Source: CBDDIP01 sp965279405 (GTDB lineage: Bacteria > Actinomycetota > Acidimicrobiia > Acidimicrobiales > Ilumatobacteraceae). Taken from it: a stretch of 64,000 bases of DNA. Both the position numbers and the translations under genes were made by a program. The stretch spans positions 4,712,001-4,776,000 of the forward strand of contig OZ257157.1 in NCBI GenBank assembly GCA_965279405.1. The letters run 5' to 3'. The stretch's first letter is position 1. Each line of letters starts with the position of its first letter. The notes beneath the pieces were generated by a model, which worked only from the letters and a program-made list of their open reading frames with translations, did not search any database and was not told where the DNA came from. Positions 10,256 through 18,874 of the stretch are shown here, piece by piece.

Positions 10256-11755
10256 GTGACCAGCGTCGATCTGGTACGCGTCGACGACGACACGGCCACG
10301 ACCGGGCTCACCCGTCCGACACGACGACAGCGGTTCACCGAGTGGTCGGCGCAGATCCGCCCGGCGCGGCTCGGCCTGCGCACGCGCATCCTGCTGATGT
10401 TCGCCCTCGGCGCGCTGCTGCTGTCGGCGTTCCTCGCCGCTGCCGCCTACAGCTTCACGCGCAGCAGCATGGTCAACCAGCGCGACCGGTCCGGCATCGA
10501 GCAGGCGTACCGCAACGCACAGGTCGCGCAGAACGAGCTCGTCGGCAACGCCTCCGCCAACGACGTCAACGCGCGGCTGCTCTCGCTCGGCGTGGCGCGG
10601 GCCGCTGTCAACGTCCGCGGCGCGTGGGCGGCCACGTCGCCGTCGCGCTTCGGGCCCGACGCGATCCCCGTCGCGTTGCAGTCGCGCGTGATGCAGGACG
10701 GCGAGCCGGCACGGATGATCACCGACATCGGTGGCAGCCCGGTGCTGGTGATCGGCATCCCGCTCACCGTGACCGACGCCTCGTACTTCGAGTTCGTCAG
10801 CCTCGACGACGCCAACACGACGCTGCGCAACGTCGCCGTCAGCCTCGTGTTCGGTGGCGTGATCACGACGATGGCCGGCGCACTGATCGGGTCGCTCGCA
10901 GCCCGGCGCGCGGTGAAGCCGCTCGGCGACGCGGCCCAAGCGGCGAAGGCGATCGCCGGCGGCCGGCTGGACACCCGCCTCGAGCCGACCGACGATCACG
11001 ACCTGCAGATCCTGGCCAACGCGTTCAACGACATGGCGGCCGCACTGCAGGAGCGCGTCGAGCGCGACGCTCGGTTCGCCAGCGACGTCAGCCACGAGCT
11101 GCGCTCGCCGTTGATGACGCTGGCCGCCAGCGTCGAGGTGATGCAGGCCAGACGCGACGACATGCCGGAGAAGGCACAGGCGGCGCTCGATCTGCTCGTT
11201 GCCGACGTCGCTCGCTTCCAGGGCTTGGTCGCCGACCTCCTCGAGATCTCGCGGTTCGACGCTGGCGCCATCCGACTCCACCTCGACGAGCTGTTCGTCG
11301 CCGAGTTCGTGCGCCAGGCCGTCGCCGTCAGCAGCATGCCGTCGACGAGGGTGACGGTCTCCGAGCGCGCCGAACGCATGGTGATGAGCGGCGACAAGCG
11401 ACGCCTCGCGCGTGTCGTGGCCAACCTGATCGACAACGCGCGGCTGCACGGCGGTGGCGAGGCCTCGATCTCGGTCGTCGAAGCCGACGGCGAAGGCGAG
11501 CCGCTCGGGCACGTGTGGATCGCCGTCGAGGACCGCGGCGTCGGGGTGCCCATGGAGGAGCGTCAGCTCGTGTTCGAGCGGTTCGCCCGCGGTGGCGCCG
11601 CCGGACGGCGGGCGACGAGCGACGGCGCCGGTCTCGGTCTGGCGCTGGTCGACGAACACGTGCGCATGCACGGCGGGCGGGTGTGGGTGGAAGACCGCAC
11701 CGACGGCGAACCCGGGGCGCGGTTCGTGCTCGAGCTGCCGGCGGAAGAGGTCTAG
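10256..11755 (+). CDS. Sensor histidine kinase (MtrB-like)
   Basis: This membrane sensor kinase has about 499 residues and starts at GTG 10256. After a basic cytoplasmic N terminus comes TM1 (LLMFALGALLLSAFLAAAAY), an extracytoplasmic sensor of about 120 residues, TM2, and a HAMP domain. The H-box is DVSHELRSPL, the N-box NLIDNARLHGG, G1 VEDRGVGVP and G2 SDGAGLGLALV. All motifs for autophosphorylation and ATP binding are intact. It lies between the response regulator and the GerMN lipoprotein and is probably their cognate kinase. The sensor domain is not recognisable, so the stimulus is unknown. Confidence 0.93.
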   Translation: MTSVDLVRVDDDTATTGLTRPTRRQRFTEWSAQIRPARLGLRTRILLMFALGALLLSAFLAAAAYSFTRSSMVNQRDRSGIEQAYRNAQVAQNELVGNASANDVNARLLSLGVARAAVNVRGAWAATSPSRFGPDAIPVALQSRVMQDGEPARMITDIGGSPVLVIGIPLTVTDASYFEFVSLDDANTTLRNVAVSLVFGGVITTMAGALIGSLAARRAVKPLGDAAQAAKAIAGGRLDTRLEPTDDHDLQILANAFNDMAAALQERVERDARFASDVSHELRSPLMTLAASVEVMQARRDDMPEKAQAALDLLVADVARFQGLVADLLEISRFDAGAIRLHLDELFVAEFVRQAVAVSSMPSTRVTVSERAERMVMSGDKRRLARVVANLIDNARLHGGGEASISVVEADGEGEPLGHVWIAVEDRGVGVPMEERQLVFERFARGGAAGRRATSDGAGLGLALVDEHVRMHGGRVWVEDRTDGEPGARFVLELPAEEV

Positions 11756-11759
11756 GACC

Positions 11760-12425
11760 GTGATCGCAGCGAGCACTCACACGCACCGGGCAATTCGACG
11801 CGCGCCCCGGTTCGCACTCGCGATCTGGCTCGGACTGCTGGCACTCGTCGCGTCGGGCTGCTCGATCGGATCGGACGACACGCCGCGCACGATCGGTGCC
11901 GATCAACGCACCGAGCTGCAACTGGGCAACGGTCAGCAGGGCGGTGCGGCCACCGGTGCGGCACGCATCTACCTCGTCGCACCGGACGAGCAGGGGCAGA
12001 GCCGCAAGCTGCAACCCGTGGCGCGCGACGTCGACGAGACGGCGCAGGCGCTGCTCGCTGCCTTGTTCCAGGGACCGAACGACGACGAGCGCGATGCCCA
12101 GCTGCGCACCGCGCTGCCCGCGGACGCGCACCTCCTCGGCACGCGCTTGCAGTCCGGCGTGCTGATCGTCGACGTGTCGAGCGAGCTGCAGCTGCTCTCC
12201 GGCGATTCGCTCGTCACCGCCGTGGCGCAGATCGTGCTGACGGCGAGCGAGGCCGGTGTCGACCGCATCCGCATCGTCGTCGACGGCACCGCCCAGCAGT
12301 GGCCGGCCGGCAACGGCGAGCTCAAGGGCGAGCCGTTGACGCCGTACGACTTCCCGGGGCTGGTGGTGTCGGCGCAGCCGTCGTACCCGCCGCTTCCCTC
12401 CCCCACCGCTGTCACCAGCGCCTGA
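11760..12425 (+). CDS. GerMN-domain lipoprotein (short LpqB-like)
   Basis: This predicted lipoprotein has about 221 residues and starts at GTG 11760, 4 bp after the kinase stop. A basic N terminus and hydrophobic segment lead to the lipobox LVASGC, so it would be processed by Lgt/Lsp. The mature part is a single GerMN domain (IYLVAPDEQG start, then TALPADAHLLG, GVLIVDVSSEL and LTASEAGVDRIRIVVDG). Actinobacterial LpqB, which sits in the same position after mtrAB and modulates MtrB, is usually well over 500 residues with an added C-terminal domain. This one keeps only the GerMN part. A role as kinase accessory is inferred from position. Confidence 0.88.
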   Translation: MIAASTHTHRAIRRAPRFALAIWLGLLALVASGCSIGSDDTPRTIGADQRTELQLGNGQQGGAATGAARIYLVAPDEQGQSRKLQPVARDVDETAQALLAALFQGPNDDERDAQLRTALPADAHLLGTRLQSGVLIVDVSSELQLLSGDSLVTAVAQIVLTASEAGVDRIRIVVDGTAQQWPAGNGELKGEPLTPYDFPGLVVSAQPSYPPLPSPTAVTSA

Positions 12426-12428
12426 CGT

Positions 12429-13460
12429 TCAGCCGAAGAAGACGGCGGCGACGTCGTAGAGATCCATGTCGAGGGTGCGGGTGCGGCCGACGGTCTCGCG
12501 CAAGGGCACCGGAACCACCTCGGTGCCGCGCAGCGCTGCCATCTCGCCCCAGCGCCCTTCGTGGACCATGTCGATCGCCGCGACGCCGTAGCGCGTGCTG
12601 AGCACGCGGTCGTAGGCCGTGGGTGTGCCGCCGCGTTGCACGTGACCGAGCAGCACGACGCGGGTCTCGAAGCCGGTGCGCAGCTCGATCGCGTGGGCGA
12701 TGGCGTCGGTGACCCCGCCGAGGCGCACGTGACCGAACTGGTCGTAGATCTTCTCCCGTGCGGGCATCGTGCCCTCCTTGGGCTCGGCGCCCTCGGCGAC
12801 GACGACGATCGACGCGTAGCGACCGCGCTCGTGGCGCTTGCGCAGGAGGTCGCACACCTCGTCGATGTCGAACGGGCGCTCGGGGATGATGATCGCCGTC
12901 GCTCCACCGGCGATGCCCGCGTGGGTGGCGATCCACCCGGTGTGGCGGCCCATCACCTCGACGACCATCACTCGATCGTGGCTCTCGGCCGTGGTGTGCA
13001 GGCGGTCGATCGCGTCGGTGGCGATCTGCACCGCCGTGGTGAAGCCGAAGGTGATGTCGGTGCCGACGATGTCGTTGTCGATCGTCTTCGGCACGCCCAC
13101 GATCGGCAGGCCGAGGTCGTCGTGGAGCTTGCACGCCACCGACAGCGTTCCGTTGCCACCGATCGCGATCAGCGCGTCGATGCCCATCTCCTCGAACGCG
13201 TCGCGCACCGCCTGCGGCCCACCCTCGAGGTCGTACGGGCTGCCACGACGCGTGCCGAGCAGGGTGCCGCCCTTGGGCAGCATGCCGCGCAGCGAACGCA
13301 CGTCCAGCGCCATGGTGCGTCGCTCACGCACACCGTCCCACGCGTCGAGGAAGCCGATCAGCTCGTCGCCGTGCTCCAGCTCACCCTTGCGCACGATGGC
13401 GCGGATGACCGCGTTGAGGCCCGGGCAGTCACCGCCACCTGTCAGAATGCCGACTCGCAC
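12429..13460 (-). CDS. pfkA: 6-phosphofructokinase
   Basis: This phosphofructokinase has about 343 residues and starts at GTG 13460. The N-terminal GGGDCPGLNAVIR motif, the PKTIDND catalytic loop with its proton-acceptor Asp, the MGRHTGWIA substrate motif and GHVQRGGTPTAYDR are all present. The phospho-donor loop reads GGNGTL instead of the GGDGS of E. coli PfkA. The Gly at the 104-equivalent position favours ATP over pyrophosphate, but Lys in PKTIDND is typical of the mixed PPi/ATP clade. Donor specificity should be treated as open. It converges on the GerMN gene with a 3-bp gap. Confidence 0.93.
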   Translation of the reverse strand: MRVGILTGGGDCPGLNAVIRAIVRKGELEHGDELIGFLDAWDGVRERRTMALDVRSLRGMLPKGGTLLGTRRGSPYDLEGGPQAVRDAFEEMGIDALIAIGGNGTLSVACKLHDDLGLPIVGVPKTIDNDIVGTDITFGFTTAVQIATDAIDRLHTTAESHDRVMVVEVMGRHTGWIATHAGIAGGATAIIIPERPFDIDEVCDLLRKRHERGRYASIVVVAEGAEPKEGTMPAREKIYDQFGHVRLGGVTDAIAHAIELRTGFETRVVLLGHVQRGGTPTAYDRVLSTRYGVAAIDMVHEGRWGEMAALRGTEVVPVPLRETVGRTRTLDMDLYDVAAVFFG

Positions 13461-13505
13461 GCCTGCACACGCTAGGCGGCCGATGATCGACTGCAGGAGA
13501 GATTG

Positions 13506-13877
13506 ATGGCCTGGGATTCGTCCCGTCCGATCCCGTGGAGGCGCTTTGGGCGCGAGGCGCTGCTCTTCCTCGCCATCGGGGTGCTGCTGGTGGCCCTCGT
13601 GTTCGACCCGAAGGACCCTGCCGCCACGTACACCGGGCTGGCGCTCGGGGCCGTGCTCTTCGTGCTCGTCAGTGCCGTGCTGGCGAAGTTCGGCTACCTG
13701 CGGTCCACCCTGCGCGACCTGCGCGAGGGCACCCGTGCTGCGGCCGCGGCGAAGGCCGCGGCCAAGGGACCGCAGCAGCCGGTCGTGGCGTCGCGGAACC
13801 GACCGGCACCGACCAAACGAACGACCACCGGCCCGTCGCAGCGGCCGAACCGCACCAACAAGCAGCGCCGCCGATGA
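13506..13877 (+). CDS. Small membrane protein upstream of glpK
   Basis: This hypothetical membrane protein has about 123 residues. An AGGAGA ribosome-binding site at 13495-13500 supports ATG 13506 over the adjacent TTG at 13503. Two hydrophobic helices (EALLFLAIGVLLVALVF and GLALGAVLFVLVSAVLA) form a hairpin. The tail is strongly basic and rich in Ala, Lys, Arg and Pro, ending in RTNKQRRR, so it could contact nucleic acid or membrane phosphate. The stop overlaps the glpK start (ATGA), suggesting coupling. It is not a recognised glycerol facilitator, which would have six helices. Confidence 0.78.
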   Translation: MAWDSSRPIPWRRFGREALLFLAIGVLLVALVFDPKDPAATYTGLALGAVLFVLVSAVLAKFGYLRSTLRDLREGTRAAAAAKAAAKGPQQPVVASRNRPAPTKRTTTGPSQRPNRTNKQRRR

Positions 13878-15427
13878 GCGAACCCGGAACCGCACCGCGC
13901 ACGGTGATCGCCATCGATGCCGGCACGACGGGCGTCCGCAGTCGAGCCGTCAGCCCCGACTCGACGGAGGTGATCGCGTCGTATCGAGAGTTCACCCAGC
14001 ACTTCCCCGAGCCCGGCTGGGTGGAGCACGACGCCGTGGAGATCTGGCGGGCGGTGACGGAGACGCTCGTCGACGTGATCGAGCGCGTCGGCGCCGGGAA
14101 CGTCGCGGCCATCGGCATCACCAACCAACGCGAGACCGTGGTGGCCTGGAACCGCCGCACCGGTGAGCCCTACGGCAACGCGATCGTCTGGCAGGACCGG
14201 CGCACGGCGGCGCGTTGCGAGGAGCTCAACGCTGCCGGCGCGCTCCCCCGGGTGCGAGCTCTCACCGGGCTGGTGCTCGACCCGTACTTCTCCGGTACGA
14301 AGTTCGAGTGGTTGCTGGCCAACCGCGACATCCCGGTGGACGACGAGCTCGCGCTCGGCACCATCGACAGCTGGATCCTGTGGAACCTCACCGGTGGCGC
14401 CGGCAGCGCGGACGCCGTGCACGCCACCGACCCGTCGAACGCGAGCAGGACGATGCTGTTCGACATCACCCGCCTCGAGTGGAGCGACGAGCTGTGCGCG
14501 CTGTTCGACATCCCGATGACGGCGCTGCCCAGCGTGATGCCGTCGAGCGGACGTTTCGGGGTCACGGCGGCAGCGAGCGGTGTGCCCGCGGGCATCCCGA
14601 TCTCCGGCATGGCCGGCGACCAGCAGGCCGCCCTGTTCGGCCAGGCCTGCGTGCACCCCGGGATGGCCAAGAACACGTACGGCACCGGCAGCTTCGTGCT
14701 GTTGAACGTCGGCCCGACCTGCCCGGCGCCGACCGAGGGGATGCTCACCACGGTCGCCTGGACGTTGGCCGACGGCACCACCGCGTACGCGTTGGAGGGG
14801 GCGATCTTCGTCACCGGCGCGGCGGTGCAGTGGTTGCGCGACGGGCTCGGCGTGATCGAGTCGTCGGCCGAGATCGGCCCGCTGGCCGAGTCGGTGAGCG
14901 ACGCCGGCGGCGTGGTGATCGTGCCCGCGTTCACCGGGCTCGGCAGCCCGTGGTGGGATCCGTACGCACGCGGCACCATCCTCGGCATCACCCGCGGCAG
15001 CACGAAGGCGCACCTCGCCCGCGCCGTGATCGAAGCGATGGCCTTCCAGACCCGCGACGCCGTCGACGCGATGACTGCCGCGTCCGGCGTCGACATCCAC
15101 GACCTGCGCGTCGACGGTGGAGCGTCGGTCATGGACGTGCTGCTGCAGTTCCAGGCGGATCAGCTCGGGGTGACGGTGCGGCGGCCGACCGACCAGGAGA
15201 CCACCGCGCTCGGCGCGGCCTACCTCGCTGGACTGGCCGAGGGCATCTGGCCGTCGCTCGACGCGATCGGCGCGACGTGGACGCTCGATCGCGCCTTCGA
15301 GCCGGAGCCGGATCGCACGTTCACCGACCTGGCCCACGCCACGTGGACGCGGGCGGTCGAGCGCTCACGGCACTGGGCGGGCGGGGACGACGCCGTCGAG
15401 CGCATCGGCGATCCGACCGAGGAGTGA
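13874..15427 (+). CDS. glpK: Glycerol kinase
   Basis: This FGGY-family glycerol kinase has 517 residues and catalyses ATP-dependent formation of glycerol-3-phosphate. The N-terminal phosphate loop IDAGTTGVRSR, the GITNQRET and WQDRRTA substrate motifs, the GDQQAALFG ATP-binding segment, GTGSF and the C-terminal VDGGASVMD motif are intact. The length matches GlpK. The 3' end overlaps the convergent ACT-domain gene by 63 bp, an unusually long antisense overlap. The glpD gene and a second FGGY kinase are about 16-20 kb away in the glycerol cluster. Confidence 0.95.
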   Translation: MSEPGTAPRTVIAIDAGTTGVRSRAVSPDSTEVIASYREFTQHFPEPGWVEHDAVEIWRAVTETLVDVIERVGAGNVAAIGITNQRETVVAWNRRTGEPYGNAIVWQDRRTAARCEELNAAGALPRVRALTGLVLDPYFSGTKFEWLLANRDIPVDDELALGTIDSWILWNLTGGAGSADAVHATDPSNASRTMLFDITRLEWSDELCALFDIPMTALPSVMPSSGRFGVTAAASGVPAGIPISGMAGDQQAALFGQACVHPGMAKNTYGTGSFVLLNVGPTCPAPTEGMLTTVAWTLADGTTAYALEGAIFVTGAAVQWLRDGLGVIESSAEIGPLAESVSDAGGVVIVPAFTGLGSPWWDPYARGTILGITRGSTKAHLARAVIEAMAFQTRDAVDAMTAASGVDIHDLRVDGGASVMDVLLQFQADQLGVTVRRPTDQETTALGAAYLAGLAEGIWPSLDAIGATWTLDRAFEPEPDRTFTDLAHATWTRAVERSRHWAGGDDAVERIGDPTEE

Positions 15428-16009
15428 CACCTGCTGGCGTTCGCGGGCGTGGAACGGCCGCCCGGCGCGACCGCTGGCGAACACGACGCCGATCCGATCG
15501 AGACGGGTCCACACGATGTCGCCAGGTGTCGTGTCCGACGCCGCGTCGAGGTGGCGGCTGCCTTCGATGAACGCGCTCAGCCACGCGAGGTCGGGCACCG
15601 GGCCGGCACTCGACAGCACGTCGCCGTCCGCCGACATCGCCACGCACCACTCGCCGTCGACCAGCTCACGAAGGTGCTCGCAGAACACCTGCACGCGCAC
15701 CTCCGGCGCTGCCTCGGCGAGATCGGCGGCGACGATCAGCGCCGCCGTGCCCGGGTCGGGCCGCTCGGCCGAGACGCGCCGCACGTCCTCGACGGCCACA
15801 CCGTCCACCTGACGGATCTCGGCCACCAGCAGATCGACAAGACCGTCCTCCGGCAGGCTGACGGTCAGTTCGTCGATGGCACTGCCCCCGCCGCGCTCGA
15901 GGATGTCGATGCCGATCACGTCGCCGCGCACGGCGCCGATGCGACTGGCCACCTGGCCCAGCGCGCCCGGGCGGTCGGGCAGCCAGACGCGGACGACGTA
16001 GGTGAGCAT
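15365..16009 (-). CDS. ACT-domain protein
   Basis: This protein has about 214 residues with an N-terminal ACT domain: it begins MLTYVVRVWLPDRPGALG, the classic strand-loop of small-molecule-binding ACT domains, and continues GDVIGIDILERGGG. The C-terminal ~110 residues are not clearly assignable and may be a second ligand-binding or GAF-like fold. ATG 16009 is chosen because the ACT strand starts directly after it. Such proteins sense amino acids or nucleotides. It is encoded just downstream of alaC in the same orientation, which fits amino-acid sensing. Its 3' end overlaps glpK. Confidence 0.78.
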   Translation of the reverse strand: MLTYVVRVWLPDRPGALGQVASRIGAVRGDVIGIDILERGGGSAIDELTVSLPEDGLVDLLVAEIRQVDGVAVEDVRRVSAERPDPGTAALIVAADLAEAAPEVRVQVFCEHLRELVDGEWCVAMSADGDVLSSAGPVPDLAWLSAFIEGSRHLDAASDTTPGDIVWTRLDRIGVVFASGRAGRPFHARERQQVSLLGRIADALDGVVPARPVP

Positions 16010-16039
16010 CGGCGTGAAGCTACTGAGGCGATGTTCGCG

Positions 16040-16063
16040 GCCCGTCACCATTTCGTGACGGGC
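16040..16063 (-). terminator. Hairpin terminator after alaC
   Basis: A perfect 9-bp inverted repeat (GCCCGTCAC / GTGACGGGC) has a 6-nt loop. It lies 24 bp past the alaC stop and just upstream of the ACT-domain gene. No strong T-tract follows, as is common in high-GC actinobacteria. It could end or attenuate transcription between the two genes. Confidence 0.55.
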
Positions 16064-16086
16064 GTGTGAACCTGCGCCGCACCGGC

Positions 16087-17319
16087 TCAGCCGAGCTTGA
16101 TCAGGCCCTTCTTCAGGTTGCGCAGGCCCTGGGCGATGCGCTGCTCGTTCTCGATGAGCGCGAAGCGGGCGAAGCCCTCGCCGCCGGGACCGAAGCCGAC
16201 ACCGGGCGACAGCGCCACGTCGCACTCGCGCACGACGTGCGAGCAGAACTCCACGGAGTCCATCTCGGCGTACGGCTCGGGGATCGGCGCCCACACGAAC
16301 ATCGAGCCCTTCGGCTTGGGGATGTCCCAGCCGATGCGAGCCAGCCCGTCGATCAGCGCGTCGCGGCGACCCTGGTAGATCGCGCAGACCTCTTTGGGGA
16401 AGTCGGCGGCCTCGTTCATCGTCACGGTCGCAGCGATCTGGATCGGCTGGAACATGCCGTAGTCGAGGTAGCTCTTCAGCTTGACGAGCGCCTGGACGAC
16501 GTCCTTGTTGCCGGCCAGGAAGGCGCAGCGCCAGCCGGCCATCGAGAAGCTCTTGGTCATCGAGTAGAGCTCGACCGCGCACTCCTTGGCGCCCTCGGCC
16601 TGCAGGATGCTGGGCGGCTGGTAGCCGTCGAAGCCCATGTCGGCGTAGGCGAAGTCGTGGACGACGATCATCTCGCGCTCGCGGCAGAAGTCGACCACCT
16701 TCTGCATGAAGTCGAGGTCGACGACGGCGCCGGTCGGGTTGTGCGGGAAGGAGATGACGAGCACGCGCGGCTTGGGCCAGCCGACGTCGTAGGCGGTGGT
16801 CAGGCTGTCGAAGAAGTCGCCGGTGAAGTCGCCCTGCACCCGTGGGTCGGCGAGGTGGCGCATCGGCACCTGGCGCAGGTCTGCGCCGGCGAACAGCGGA
16901 CCGAAGATGTGGATCGGGTAGCTCGGGCTGGGCACGATCGCCGCGTCGCCGCGGTCGAGCAGCACCCACATCAGGTGGCTGAAGCCCTCCTTGGAGCCGA
17001 TCGTGTTGGTGATCTCCAGCTCCGGGTCGAGGTCGACGTTCCAGTTGCGCTTGTACAGCGCGCAGGCGGCTTCGCGCAGCTTGGGCAGGCCGCGGCTGAG
17101 CGAGTAGCGGTGGTTGCGGGCGATGTGTGCCGCCTCGCCGAGCTTCTCGACGGCGATCTCCGGGGAGGGGATGTCCGGGTTGCCGAACCCGAGGTCGATC
17201 ACGTCTGCCCCTGCGCGACGTGCCTCGATCTTCAAGTTGTTGATGATCGTGAACACGTACGGGGGGAGGTTGGTGATTCGACGGAATTCCACGGACTCGA
17301 CGCTAGTTCGCGGGCGCAC
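16087..17319 (-). CDS. alaC: Alanine-synthesising aminotransferase (AlaC-like)
   Basis: This PLP-dependent class I aminotransferase has 410 residues, close to E. coli AlaC in length and in many blocks: LPPYVF near the N terminus, SRGLPKLR, TIGSKEGFSHL, PSPSYPIHIFG, FPHNPTGAVV and HDFAYADMGFDG. The PLP lysine lies in SMTKSFSMAGWR, and the C terminus has FARFALIENEQRI. It would transfer amino groups between glutamate and pyruvate. The reading frame has GTG starts at 17319 and 17292; the second gives the AlaC-like N terminus directly. Divergent from ppa with a 42-bp gap. Confidence 0.9.
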   Translation of the reverse strand: MRPRTSVESVEFRRITNLPPYVFTIINNLKIEARRAGADVIDLGFGNPDIPSPEIAVEKLGEAAHIARNHRYSLSRGLPKLREAACALYKRNWNVDLDPELEITNTIGSKEGFSHLMWVLLDRGDAAIVPSPSYPIHIFGPLFAGADLRQVPMRHLADPRVQGDFTGDFFDSLTTAYDVGWPKPRVLVISFPHNPTGAVVDLDFMQKVVDFCREREMIVVHDFAYADMGFDGYQPPSILQAEGAKECAVELYSMTKSFSMAGWRCAFLAGNKDVVQALVKLKSYLDYGMFQPIQIAATVTMNEAADFPKEVCAIYQGRRDALIDGLARIGWDIPKPKGSMFVWAPIPEPYAEMDSVEFCSHVVRECDVALSPGVGFGPGGEGFARFALIENEQRIAQGLRNLKKGLIKLG

Positions 17320-17361
17320 TGAACGCGCGGCCGGTTCGGCGTGCTCTTAGCATCACGGTGC

Positions 17362-17868
17362 ATGAACGCCAATCCCCCGGACGGCTGCATCCGCGTCGTG
17401 ATCGAGATCCCCCGTGGGTCGCGCAACAAGTACGAGATCGACCACGAGACCGGGCGGGTGTTCCTCGACCGACGCCTGTTCACAGCCACCGCCTACCCCG
17501 CCGACTACGGGTTCATCCCCGAGACGCTCGGCGGCGACGGCGACCCGCTCGACGCGTTGGTGCTGCTCGAGGATCCGGTGTTCCCCGGGGTGTGGGTGGA
17601 CGCCCGGCCCGTCGGCGTGCTGTACATGGAGGACGAGGCGGGTGAGGACGCCAAGATCATCTGCGTGCCGCCGCGCGAGCCGCGCTGGGCGAACGTGCTC
17701 GACCTCGACGATCTCACCCCGGAGCTGGTCTACGAGATCCAGCACTTCTTCGAGGTCTACAAGGCCCTCGAGCCCGGCAAGACCTCATCCACCGCCGGCC
17801 TCGCCGGCCGCGAGGCCGCCTGGCAGGAGATCGAAGAAGCCCGGGCCAACTATCCAGGCCACGGGTGA
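17362..17868 (+). CDS. ppa: Inorganic pyrophosphatase
   Basis: This family I (PpaA) soluble inorganic pyrophosphatase has 168 residues. It hydrolyses pyrophosphate to drive biosynthetic reactions. The signature stretch is complete: EIPRGSRNKYE, DRRLFTATAYPADYGFIP and the metal site GGDGDPLDALVL, then YMEDEAGEDAKI. ATG 17362 is chosen because the seven residues upstream in frame are not conserved in the family. Length is typical for bacterial Ppa. The gene stands alone between the divergent alaC and the convergent ROK kinase. Confidence 0.96.
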   Translation: MNANPPDGCIRVVIEIPRGSRNKYEIDHETGRVFLDRRLFTATAYPADYGFIPETLGGDGDPLDALVLLEDPVFPGVWVDARPVGVLYMEDEAGEDAKIICVPPREPRWANVLDLDDLTPELVYEIQHFFEVYKALEPGKTSSTAGLAGREAAWQEIEEARANYPGHG

Positions 17869-17944
17869 GCGCAGCTCCGACTGGAGTTCGGGTGAGCGAG
17901 CGCAGCGAGTGAGCTCGGCAGGTGAGCGCAGCGAACCCGAGGAA
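17869..17944. repeat. GAGCGCAGCGA-type intergenic repeat
   Basis: This 76-bp convergent intergenic stretch contains imperfect repeats of a GTGAGCG-(AGC)-GCAGCGA unit at 17892, 17910 and 17922. Such Arg/Ser/Glu-encoding low-complexity tracts are often seen in actinobacterial intergenic DNA. No gene is supported. It may act as a transcriptional or structural separator between ppa and the ROK gene. Confidence 0.5.
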
Positions 17945-18874
17945 CTAGTAGCCGTGTGACAGGAGGGCGGCGCCGATGCCGCCGGCGTAGGCACCGAGCT
18001 CGGCGAATGCCAGGCGCGGGGCCGGGCGGTCGACGCCGACGAAGCTCATCTCGGCGAACCACTTCTCGATCGGCGGAAGGTAGAGGTCGGCGTTGGTGCT
18101 CAACCCGCCGCCGATGACGATCAGCTCCGGGTCGTAGAGGTTGGTGAGGTTCATCAACCCCAGCGCCACCCATTGCGCAAACGTGTCGACGACGGCGATC
18201 GCCTGCGGATCCCCGTGCTCGGCTGCGTCGCGAACGTGCTCGCCGCGCAACGCGTCGAGGCCACCGGCGGTCGTCAGCACCGCATCGAGATCGCCGGCCT
18301 GCGCCGCTTGCCGGGCCAGCCACGCAAGACCTGAGCCGGACGCGTAGCGCTCCCAGCAGCCGCGCCGGCCGCATGGGCAGCGCGGACCGTTGGGATCGAC
18401 CACGACGTGGCCGAACTCGGCAGCGAAGCCGTGGTAGCCGTGCTGCAGCACGCCGCCGCTGACGACGCCACCACCGATGCCGGTGCCGAGTCCGACGAGC
18501 AACATGTCGTCGACGCCGCGCCCGGCGCCGAGCTTCCACTCGGCGAGCGCGCCGACGGTGTTGTCGTTGTCGACGATCACCTTGCGTCCGGTGCGCTTGC
18601 CGATCTCGTCGCGCAGCGGCAGCATCCGCACGCTGGTGACGTTCGGGGCGGCCAGGAGCACGCCGTCGCGGTTGACGAGGCCGGGCACCCCGAGGCCGAT
18701 CGTCCCGGTGCCGCCGAGCCGGTTGGCGATCCCGGCGATCGCCGCGAGCAGCTGCTCGGAGTCGTTCGGCGTGGGCTCACGGAACTCGTCGATCTTCGTC
18801 CCGTCCGCGTCGAGCGCGACTCCCAGGAGCTTGGTGCCGCCGACATCGATGCCGACAGCCGCGGGATCGCTCAC
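17945..18874 (-). CDS. ROK family glucokinase
   Basis: This ROK-family kinase has 309 residues with GIDVGGTKLLG at the N terminus, the catalytic stretch VDNDNTVGALAE, GLGTGIGGG, and the zinc site GHVVVDPNGPRCPCGRRGCWE. Its organisation is typical of actinobacterial ATP- or polyphosphate-dependent glucokinases. The GTG at 18874 overlaps the stop of the upstream SRPBCC gene (GTGA). No DNA-binding domain is present, so an enzyme and not a NagC/Mlc-type repressor is favoured. Together with pfkA in this window it would feed glycolysis. Confidence 0.9.
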   Translation of the reverse strand: MSDPAAVGIDVGGTKLLGVALDADGTKIDEFREPTPNDSEQLLAAIAGIANRLGGTGTIGLGVPGLVNRDGVLLAAPNVTSVRMLPLRDEIGKRTGRKVIVDNDNTVGALAEWKLGAGRGVDDMLLVGLGTGIGGGVVSGGVLQHGYHGFAAEFGHVVVDPNGPRCPCGRRGCWERYASGSGLAWLARQAAQAGDLDAVLTTAGGLDALRGEHVRDAAEHGDPQAIAVVDTFAQWVALGLMNLTNLYDPELIVIGGGLSTNADLYLPPIEKWFAEMSFVGVDRPAPRLAFAELGAYAGGIGAALLSHGY

